A DNA stretch of 64,000 bases from Paenibacillus curdlanolyticus YK9 (GTDB lineage: Bacteria; Bacillota; Bacilli; Paenibacillales; Paenibacillaceae), in NCBI RefSeq assembly GCF_000179615.1, contig NZ_AEDD01000008.1:124001-188000 (forward strand), given 5' to 3'. Positions 9,402 through 16,160 of the stretch are shown one piece after another. Each line of letters starts with the position of its first letter. Positions within the stretch are counted from its first letter, which is position 1. The notes under the pieces are model-generated. The model was not told the origin of the DNA. It saw only the letters and a program-made list of their open reading frames with translations, and searched no databases. The translations under genes and the position numbers were made by a program.

Positions 9402-10445
9402 TTGGCGGTGAGTCTAATCGATACGCGTTCTGTAACGCCCAAAACGATGGGAGAGTTTATTCGTCGCCAAATTCGTGCGGCGCTTCATGCGAAAGGCGTG
9501 TCAACGACAGCCGAAATCGCACAAGTGACAGGCGTAAGCTTCCCGACAATCAGCAAAACGCTGGATGACATGAACGATCAAGGCGAAGTGATTTTGACTG
9601 GATTAGGCGCATCAAGCGGCGGAAGAAGACCGAAAGAGTATCAGATCAACCCGGCATATCGGACAGGGCTAATCGTTCGGCTTGAACGCGAATGCACGAC
9701 ATATACGCTACTGAATTATGTGGGCGAGGTTATCGTCCAAGAGGTTAAACCGAGCGTGATGACGCAAGGGCCCGAGCAGCTAACGGAGCAGCTTACCCCT
9801 TACGTGGAGCAGAATCCGAACTTAAGCACGATCACGTTTGGGATCGCAGGCGCGGTTAACGAAGGACGGGCGGTTTATATCCCATCATTTCACGGATTTA
9901 ATAATTTTGAGTTTAAAGCCTACTATGAGGAGCGCTTCGCTATTCGCGTTGAAGCGGTGAACGACGTGAACGCTTCGATTTTCGGTTACTATGATCGATT
10001 AGGCTATGATAAAAGCTTTTCGTTAGTATACATCTACCTAGGACCAATCGGTATAGGCGCGGCGATACTAATGAACGGCGAAGTCGTGCGCGGCAGTACA
10101 TTTTTCGCAGGGGAAATTGCGACATTGCCGTTATATGACCGAAAGAAATTCATTGAAATCATGAATGAGACGACGCCTATACAATCCGAGGAAGACAAAT
10201 TTGTCCAGTTGGACGCGATCGGCCGTGTCGTCGCTACGTTCACGTCAATCATTAACCCGCATCGCTTAATTTTCGCGGGGAAAGAGATTCCTGAGTTCGC
10301 GTTGGAGGCAATCAGGCAAAGCAGCGCAAAGTACGTGGTCGAAGATAATATCCCGGAATTAGTCGTAAGCAACTGGGAACGAGATTACGGGAACGGACTT
10401 CGTCAAATGACGATTAATAGTATGTTAGGCATCGGTGTGGAGTAG
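9402..10445 (+). CDS. ROK-family (NagC/XylR-like) transcriptional regulator
   Basis: Sugar-responsive DNA-binding regulator (347 aa). An N-terminal winged helix-turn-helix (~15-75, containing SFPTISKTLDDM) is followed by a ROK (actin-like ATPase fold) domain (~80-347). The domain keeps the family segment around GPIGIGAAIL and FAGEI, but the phosphate-binding DxGGT motif and the zinc cluster CxCGxxGCxE are both absent, so it should be a sugar sensor without kinase activity. The start is uncertain: TTG 9402 and GTG 9408 both lack a good ribosome binding site. Its position between the GH81 gene and the transporter operon suggests control of glucan genes; the inducer is unknown. Confidence 0.85.
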   Translation: MAVSLIDTRSVTPKTMGEFIRRQIRAALHAKGVSTTAEIAQVTGVSFPTISKTLDDMNDQGEVILTGLGASSGGRRPKEYQINPAYRTGLIVRLERECTTYTLLNYVGEVIVQEVKPSVMTQGPEQLTEQLTPYVEQNPNLSTITFGIAGAVNEGRAVYIPSFHGFNNFEFKAYYEERFAIRVEAVNDVNASIFGYYDRLGYDKSFSLVYIYLGPIGIGAAILMNGEVVRGSTFFAGEIATLPLYDRKKFIEIMNETTPIQSEEDKFVQLDAIGRVVATFTSIINPHRLIFAGKEIPEFALEAIRQSSAKYVVEDNIPELVVSNWERDYGNGLRQMTINSMLGIGVE

Positions 10446-10496
10446 CGGAGCAATAGCAATTTGGCTAGGCTGTGACTGCAGAGGAGGTTGGCACAA

Positions 10497-10922
10497 ATGG
10501 CTATTCGGAGTAAAGAAATGAAATGGTTTGATTCGAAGGAAGAAGTAGAATTGTTCCAACTTGCTGGGAATGACAGGCTGCAGCAACGCGAGCTGGACCA
10601 TGCGCCGCTGCATTATGTGGCTGATCATAATCGGCTTTTGGCTATATCGCGGAATGAGGAGCTTGTCCTTCATGTGAAGCAGTATATGCGAGCCTGCTAT
10701 GCAGATTATGCTGAAAATCAGCATTCCCCAGGCGCGATCCTGTTGGCTAAGGCATTCGTGATCCCTGCGCGGCAGATGATCGTAGCGGAACAGCAAGGAC
10801 AAGATTGGATATATGTCGTGTTCGACCATAGCCATAGCCTGCATATTATCGGCGGGGAAATTGGCAGCAGCCAGATATTAGAATGGTCGACGAATGAAAT
10901 GAATCAGTGCAGCGGACTTTAA
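10497..10922 (+). CDS. Unrecognised 141-aa protein next to the ROK regulator
   Basis: ATG 10497 is chosen because GAGGAGG lies 9 nt upstream. I do not recognise a family. The protein is soluble-looking, without a signal peptide or membrane segment, and is rich in charged residues in its first half (DSKEEVELFQL). The C-terminal half reads like a beta-strand region (QDWIYVVFDHSHSLHIIGG). It starts 51 bp after the ROK gene on the same strand and is followed by a terminator, so the two are probably cotranscribed. A regulatory or sugar-sensing partner role is only a guess. Confidence 0.7.
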   Translation: MAIRSKEMKWFDSKEEVELFQLAGNDRLQQRELDHAPLHYVADHNRLLAISRNEELVLHVKQYMRACYADYAENQHSPGAILLAKAFVIPARQMIVAEQQGQDWIYVVFDHSHSLHIIGGEIGSSQILEWSTNEMNQCSGL

Positions 10923-10935
10923 CAATGAGGATCAA

Positions 10936-10982
10936 GAGATGGCGATATAAGGGAGCAGTCCTGAAACGCCATTTCTTTTTTC
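10936..10982 (+). terminator. Terminator of the ROK-unknown gene pair
   Basis: GAGATGGCG (10936-10944) pairs with CGCCATTTC (10967-10975, one G.U) and is followed by a run of T. It ends transcription before the repeat element at 11013. Confidence 0.8.
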
Positions 10983-11012
10983 TGTCGTTCCTCTGAGCGA
11001 ACACGAATTGTG

Positions 11013-11195
11013 TAACGGACCACAGAGACGCTATGTGCCTTTTAATGAGCCAATTGAAACGGTAACGGACTCCACGACCGTTATTAAGCCTTTTTACTGG
11101 CTAGCGGAGATGATAATGGTCAAATAAAGGCTGCTGGGTCCGTTAGCGCACAAATGTGCTCATTATTGATCAAATAAAGGCTCCTCAGTCCGTTA
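11013..11195. repeat. 183-bp four-unit intergenic element (family 1, copy 1)
   Basis: Four 23-bp units starting TAACGGAC and ending roughly CGYTATT or CTTTATT lie at 11013-11035 and 11063-11085 (forward) and at 11123-11145 and 11173-11195 (reverse). Spacers are 27, 37 and 27 nt. Most units carry TAACGG/CCGTTA-like ends, so each can form a small hairpin, and the whole element is an imperfect palindrome. A second copy with identical geometry lies at 39710-39892. The rest of this gap (10983-11012, 11196-11285) shows nothing I can name. Confidence 0.85.
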
Positions 11196-11285
11196 GGATG
11201 GCTCCTCCTTTGAAACAGAAGGGCAGGGTTGTATTTCCCAACGATTGGATGAATCATACACCGATAGGCTTGCTTTTTCACAATA

Positions 11286-11299
11286 AGAAAGCGCTTAAA
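11286..11299 (+). promoter_or_regulatory. cre-like palindrome upstream of the LacI-transporter operon
   Basis: AGAAAGCGCTTAAA matches the LacI/CcpA-type consensus with a central CG in 11 of 14 positions relative to TGAAAGCGCTTTCA. It lies ~250 bp before the LacI gene and ~190 bp before the stronger operator at 11476; it could be a CcpA site or an auxiliary operator. Confidence 0.35.
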
Positions 11300-11474
11300 A
11301 GATATCGATTTCATTTTAGAAGTCCTAATTCTTCGTAATCTGCCGCCGGTATAGGTAGTGGGACACCCGTTAAAAAGGTTCGTTTTCCCTATAGTTATGC
11401 CGTTTCCTGACGATTCGACAGGAAATTCACTAAAATTGCGCGACAACAATTCTAAAATAATTTGAATAAACATA

Positions 11475-11503
11475 TTGAAATCGATTTCACAAAATGCTAT
11501 CAT
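11475..11503 (+). promoter_or_regulatory. Promoter with overlapping LacI-type operator
   Basis: TTGAAA (-35, 11475-11480), a 17-bp spacer and TATCAT (-10, 11498-11503) form a good sigma-A promoter. The perfect 14-bp palindrome TGAAATCGATTTCA (11476-11489), with the central CG typical of LacI-family operators, overlaps the -35 box and spacer. Repressor bound here would block RNA polymerase, so autoregulation of the LacI-transporter operon is a reasonable inference. Confidence 0.65.
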
Positions 11504-11535
11504 TTGATTAAATCTTAGGAGAGAAAGTGGTGTGA

Positions 11536-12570
11536 GTGCAGGACAACAGAATGATCGATGTTGCCCAGCGGGCGAACGTTTCGACAGCTACCGTCTCTCG
11601 TGTTCTAAACAACAGCAGCCGCGTGAGTGCCAAGACGAAGCAGAAGGTGTTGCAGGCGATTGATGAGTTGAATTACATACCCAATGCCTCTGCCAAAAGC
11701 TTGCGTTCTCAGAAAACGAGAACGATTGCCGTCGTCGTTTCGGATATTCACTCTTCCTACTTTGCAGAAATCGTCAAGGGAATCGAGAACATGGCGAACT
11801 CGCGCAAGTATCGAATCGTCATCTGCGATACGCAGAACGAGCGGGAGAAGGAAGTGGAAATGATGTCGCTGGCGATGGATCGAACGGTCGATGCCATGGT
11901 GTTCGTAGCGCCGATCATATCCAATGACGAGATCAAGGCGTTCGTAGACAGAGGCTACACCGTTGGCATTATCGGGCGTCATATCGAGCATCCTAGCATA
12001 CCATGCGCCTATACGGACAACGTAAAAATCTCGCAAGAGGTCATAGCGCATCTGCTCGACAAAGGTCATAGCCGAATTGCATTTTTAAGCGGTTATGCAG
12101 ATTCGACGGATAGCTATGAACGGCTTGAAGGATATATGAAAGCGCTAACTTTCGCTCAGCTGCCGTATGATCAGGAGTTGGTCGAGAACGGTCAGTTTAA
12201 CGAAAATGGCGGATATGAGGCGTTCAGGCGATTGTGGTTCAAAAGCCTCGACATTACGGCGATTTTCGCTGCAAACGATGAGATGGCATTAGGCGTTTAT
12301 CGAGCTTGCCGGGAGCTGGGGATTACAATTCCTGAGCAGTTGACCGTCATTGGCGTCGATAACAACCGGGTTGCCAAGTATATAACACCTAAGCTTTCGA
12401 CCGTCGAGCAGCCCAAGTATGCGATGGGTGCGCTCCTCGTAGAGAAGCTAATCGATCAAATGAATGATAACGATTTCATTGATCAACGCGTGTTTAAAGT
12501 TGACTCCAAGCTCATCATTAGGGAGTCCTCCAGCATTTCAATTGATCGAACAGGGAGTGTGTCAACGTGA
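11536..12570 (+). CDS. LacI-family transcriptional regulator of the glucan transporter operon
   Basis: Repressor-type regulator (344 aa) that should bind a sugar or oligosaccharide. The N-terminal helix-turn-helix (residues ~6-30: MIDVAQRANVSTATVSRVLN) and hinge region with NASAKSLRS are canonical, followed by a periplasmic-binding-like sensor domain (~60-335). The GTG at 11536 follows AGGAG at 11517-11521 with a rather long spacing of 14 nt. Its stop overlaps the GTG start of the first permease, so they form one operon. The second LacI protein at 25886 is an obvious paralogue, sharing for example YERLEGYMKAL and IGVDNNR. The palindrome at 11476 is its likely operator. Confidence 0.93.
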   Translation: MQDNRMIDVAQRANVSTATVSRVLNNSSRVSAKTKQKVLQAIDELNYIPNASAKSLRSQKTRTIAVVVSDIHSSYFAEIVKGIENMANSRKYRIVICDTQNEREKEVEMMSLAMDRTVDAMVFVAPIISNDEIKAFVDRGYTVGIIGRHIEHPSIPCAYTDNVKISQEVIAHLLDKGHSRIAFLSGYADSTDSYERLEGYMKALTFAQLPYDQELVENGQFNENGGYEAFRRLWFKSLDITAIFAANDEMALGVYRACRELGITIPEQLTVIGVDNNRVAKYITPKLSTVEQPKYAMGALLVEKLIDQMNDNDFIDQRVFKVDSKLIIRESSSISIDRTGSVST

Positions 12571-13481
12571 AAAGTTTAGTTCGAGAACTGGTAAAAAACA
12601 AAACGCTTTTTCTCATGATCAGTCCGGCTCTCGTATTTTTCGCCATCTTTGCTTACATGCCGATGGTCGGCGTGTACTACGCATTTACGAGCTATGATCC
12701 GAACGTTGGATTGTTCAGCAACGAGTTCGTCGGCTGGAAAAATTTCGACTTTCTAATCAACTCCGGCGCACTGTGGAACATCACCAAGAACACGGTGCTC
12801 TACAACTTAGCATTCATCTTTATCGGTAATTTCCTGCAGATTCTATGCGCGGTGTTCCTAAGCGAGCTGCCGGGCAAATGGTTCAAAAAGCTGACGCAGT
12901 CGATTATGTTCCTTCCTTTCTTCATCTCGTTCGTTCTGGTCGGCGCATTCGTGTTTAATTTGTTCAGCTCGGATAATGGCGCGATTAACACGCTGCTCGA
13001 GTCGCTCGGATTCCCGTCTTATGATTTCTACCTGCATACGGCGCCCTGGAAATACATCATTATTTTCTTCAGCACATGGAAAGGCCTCGGTTATGGCATG
13101 ATCATTTACCTTGCGGCCATCATGAGCATCAGCGATGAGTACCATGAAGCAGCGAAGATTGACGGCGCGAACATTTTCCATCGGATTCGATACATTACGA
13201 TTCCGCTGCTTACGCCGACGTTCATCATGCTCTTGCTGCTCAGCCTTGGCGGCATTCTGCGCGGTCAATTCGATCTATTCTACCAAATCATCGGCAATAA
13301 CGGCATGCTCTTCAATGCAACAGACGTTATCGATACGTATGTGTACCGTGCGCTTGCAGTCAACTTCGACGTAGGTATGGGAACGGCAGCTGGCTTGTAT
13401 CAATCGTTCTTCGGCTTGGTGCTCGTATTGACGGTGAACTACATCATTCGCAAGACGCGTGCAGAAAATGCGTTGTTCTAG
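12567..13481 (+). CDS. ABC sugar transporter permease, LplB/YtcP type
   Basis: Inner-membrane subunit of a CUT1-type oligosaccharide importer (304 aa). It has about six hydrophobic segments and the permease-ATPase coupling (EAA) loop EYHEAAKIDGANIFHRIRYI at ~193-212. The GTG start overlaps the LacI stop (GTGA), and AGGGAG precedes it. Together with the next permease and the lipoprotein it forms a complete importer except for the ATPase, which is not encoded here and is presumably a shared MsmX-like protein. The substrate is inferred to be beta-glucan oligosaccharides from the surrounding hydrolases. Confidence 0.92.
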   Translation: MKSLVRELVKNKTLFLMISPALVFFAIFAYMPMVGVYYAFTSYDPNVGLFSNEFVGWKNFDFLINSGALWNITKNTVLYNLAFIFIGNFLQILCAVFLSELPGKWFKKLTQSIMFLPFFISFVLVGAFVFNLFSSDNGAINTLLESLGFPSYDFYLHTAPWKYIIIFFSTWKGLGYGMIIYLAAIMSISDEYHEAAKIDGANIFHRIRYITIPLLTPTFIMLLLLSLGGILRGQFDLFYQIIGNNGMLFNATDVIDTYVYRALAVNFDVGMGTAAGLYQSFFGLVLVLTVNYIIRKTRAENALF

Positions 13482-13490
13482 GAGGCTGTC

Positions 13491-14378
13491 ATGAAGATAA
13501 AAACCGAAAAATCGACCATCTTTTTCAACGTCATGGGTTATGTCATTGTTTCGCTCCTAACCCTTGCTTGCCTGCTCCCGTTCTGGGTCATCATCACGGG
13601 GTCGTTCACCTCGGAGATGGAGATCATTGCCGAAGGATTCAAGCTCTGGCCTGAGCAGTTCTCGCTGGATGCTTACCGCTCGCTGTTCAGCAATCCTTCG
13701 CAGATCATTAATGCCTATCAAGTAACGATCACGCTTACGGTGGTAGGAACAGTAATCGGGTTGTTCATCATGTCGATGGCGGGCTATGTGCTGTCGCGCA
13801 AAGATTTCAAATATCGCAATGGCTTATCCTTCTACATCTATTTCACCATGCTGTTCAGCGGCGGATTAATTCCTTGGTACATCCTGATCGTAAAGTATCT
13901 CGATTGGAAGGATAACTACTTGGCGCTTCTCGTGCCATTCATGATTTCCGCTTTCAATATCATGCTGATGAAGGGCTTCATGTCCTCCCTTCCCGATTCG
14001 ATCTCCGAATCGGCGAAGATCGACGGCGCTGGCGATTTCACGATTTACTTGAAATTGATTTTGCCGCTGTCTACGCCAGGCCTTGCTACAATTGGCTTGT
14101 TCCTGGCGCTGTCCTACTGGAATGAGTGGTTCCTCGCCAATATGTTTATTACGACCGAGGGCAAGTACCCGCTCCAGTTCCTGTTGTACAAAATCCTTTC
14201 CAGCGCAGCGGTGCTGAAAACGAATATGCCGTTCGATGCTGCGTCCGGCATGAAGCCGCCTGCGGAAACGTTGAAGATGGCTGCTGCAGTCATCGTAACG
14301 GGACCGATCGTATTCCTGTACCCGTTCGTTCAACGTTACTTTGTCAAAGGCCTTACGATTGGCGCAGTCAAAGGTTAG
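13491..14378 (+). CDS. ABC sugar transporter permease, LplC/YtcP type
   Basis: Second membrane subunit of the importer (295 aa). It begins 9 bp after the first permease, with AGGAGG overlapping that gene's end as ribosome binding site. Six predicted membrane segments surround the coupling loop SISESAKIDGAGDFTIYLKL (~167-186). The C-terminus ends QRYFVKGLTIGAVKG, characteristic of this permease subfamily. It works with the 12567 permease as a heterodimer. Confidence 0.92.
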   Translation: MKIKTEKSTIFFNVMGYVIVSLLTLACLLPFWVIITGSFTSEMEIIAEGFKLWPEQFSLDAYRSLFSNPSQIINAYQVTITLTVVGTVIGLFIMSMAGYVLSRKDFKYRNGLSFYIYFTMLFSGGLIPWYILIVKYLDWKDNYLALLVPFMISAFNIMLMKGFMSSLPDSISESAKIDGAGDFTIYLKLILPLSTPGLATIGLFLALSYWNEWFLANMFITTEGKYPLQFLLYKILSSAAVLKTNMPFDAASGMKPPAETLKMAAAVIVTGPIVFLYPFVQRYFVKGLTIGAVKG

Positions 14379-14440
14379 TACCGGCTAATGTCGGCTGACA
14401 TAGATATCTTTTTTTCATAATGATAAGGAGGGTCTCATCA

Positions 14441-16036
14441 ATGAAAAGAAAGTTCAGTTATTTCACAGCGATCCCCGCGGTCCTCATGCTTGCAACGACG
14501 TTGGCAGCTTGCGGAGGCAATGGCGATTCTTCGTCGAACGATCCAGCGAAGACCGTAACGAGCGAGGACGGCGTCAAAAAGCCGGATACGTCCAAGAAGG
14601 TCGAGCTTGTATGGTATCTTGTCGGCGAACCTCATAAAGATACACAGAAGGTCGTGGATGAGTGGAATAAGCTGTTAGAGAAAGACCTGAACACGAAAAT
14701 CAAGCTGAACTTCACGACGTGGGCAGAATGGCAGACGAAATATAACCTCATTCTGTCGACGGGCGAGAAAGTGGATATGATCTTTGCTTCCTCATGGGCG
14801 GATTACTACAAATTCGCAAAACGCGACGCATTCCTGCCGCTGAACGATCTGCTGCCGGTGTATGCGCCAGAAACATGGAGCAAAGTATCGAAGCAGGATT
14901 GGGAAGAAGCTACAGTTAAATCTGATAAAGAAACCAACGGCGCAATTTTTGCTGTGCCATCCACTTACCCAGAGTACACGCCGGACGGCCTCGTGTATCG
15001 CGAAGACTGGAGACAAGAGCTGAAGCTCCCAGAAATCAAAGATATGGATTCGCTCGAAGCTTACTTCGATGGCGTGAAAAAAGGCAAGCCAGGCGTAACG
15101 CCAATTAATGGCAAAGCGTTCAATGAAGTTAACGCGCTGTTCAAGTTCTCGAACGGCTTTGAGACGATCGGCGGAGGCGGCGAAGGGAACCTGATCGTGT
15201 CCAAATATGCAACGCCGCGCGACATCGTTGCTTATCCGTTCACGGCAGAGTTCGAAGCTTACGTGAAACGCATGAAAACGTGGGCGGACAAAGGGTTCTG
15301 GACTTCCGATTCGCTGTCCTCGCAGAAGGAGCCGGGCGACACGATCAAAACGGACAACGGCGCTGCATACCTTCGTAATGCGCCAGCAGCCGGCGGTTAC
15401 ATCATGGGTCTCAAAACGACGAACCCTGACATCAAAACAGGCTACTTCCCGTTCAATCGCTTCAACGGTTATGTAATGCCGACGCTGTCGGTCAACAACG
15501 CAATGGCCATTCCGAAGTCCGCGCCGAACCCAGAGCGTTCGCTCATGGTGCTCGACAAGCTGCGCAACGATCCGAAATACTTCGATCTGATGACGTACGG
15601 TATTGAAGGCACGCATTATTCCATCGCAGAAGATGGCAAGACGCTCGTTACGCCTCCAGCAGGCATGACGGTAGGAAAAGATTGGAAGAAATACGATCTC
15701 GCTTCATGGGGCTGGCGTGTAGATACAATGGTTCGCGAGAAGCAAGCATCGGGCTGGCCGGAATTCGATAAGCTGCTGGAAGAGTTCAAAGCGACGAGCA
15801 AGCCGAACATTTATGCGCCAATCATCTTGACGTATGACACGGTGAAATCGCAGCAAGCAGCTGTAAACCAAGTGTTCGAGCAATACGGCAAACCGCTTAT
15901 GATGGGCTTCACTGATGATGTAGAGAAATCGCTGAAGACGTATCGTGACCAGTTGACGAAAGCAGGCATCGACTCGCTCGTTGACTACGCGAAGACGGAA
16001 GCTTACAAGTATTTTGACGAAAAAGGCATCAAATAA
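14441..16036 (+). CDS. Extracellular solute-binding lipoprotein of the sugar ABC importer
   Basis: Binding protein (531 aa) that captures oligosaccharides outside the membrane and delivers them to the two permeases. ATG 14441 is preceded by AAGGAGG with 9-nt spacing, which makes it a better start than upstream in-frame codons. The signal peptide ends in the lipobox LAAC followed by GGNGDSSS, so the mature protein is a Cys-anchored lipoprotein. The long (>500 aa) form with the DTSKKVELVWYLVGEPHKD segment fits the LplA-like family paired with LplB/LplC permeases. It closes the operon and is followed by a strong terminator. Confidence 0.92.
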   Translation: MKRKFSYFTAIPAVLMLATTLAACGGNGDSSSNDPAKTVTSEDGVKKPDTSKKVELVWYLVGEPHKDTQKVVDEWNKLLEKDLNTKIKLNFTTWAEWQTKYNLILSTGEKVDMIFASSWADYYKFAKRDAFLPLNDLLPVYAPETWSKVSKQDWEEATVKSDKETNGAIFAVPSTYPEYTPDGLVYREDWRQELKLPEIKDMDSLEAYFDGVKKGKPGVTPINGKAFNEVNALFKFSNGFETIGGGGEGNLIVSKYATPRDIVAYPFTAEFEAYVKRMKTWADKGFWTSDSLSSQKEPGDTIKTDNGAAYLRNAPAAGGYIMGLKTTNPDIKTGYFPFNRFNGYVMPTLSVNNAMAIPKSAPNPERSLMVLDKLRNDPKYFDLMTYGIEGTHYSIAEDGKTLVTPPAGMTVGKDWKKYDLASWGWRVDTMVREKQASGWPEFDKLLEEFKATSKPNIYAPIILTYDTVKSQQAAVNQVFEQYGKPLMMGFTDDVEKSLKTYRDQLTKAGIDSLVDYAKTEAYKYFDEKGIK

Positions 16037-16057
16037 TCGATAAATAGACCAGATGAG

Positions 16058-16109
16058 AACAGCCGATGGGATGAGCGCGTGTGATGGATCATCTTCATCG
16101 GCTGTTTTT
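16058..16109 (+). terminator. Terminator of the LacI-transporter operon
   Basis: AACAGCCGATG (16058-16068) pairs perfectly with CATCGGCTGTT (16096-16106) and continues into a T run. Confidence 0.9.
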
Positions 16110-16160
16110 AAATGAAAATTCATGATTGAAATGGGTTTGGGGTTTGGAGGAGGAAGAGGC

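Noticed and set aside
11013-11195. Possible CRISPR array because of regularly spaced repeats
   Set aside because: Units change orientation, spacers are 27 and 37 nt, only four units exist, and no cas genes are near. The geometry is that of the family 1 element.
11120-11503. Short frames before the LacI gene
   Set aside because: They cross the 183-bp element, the promoter and the operator.
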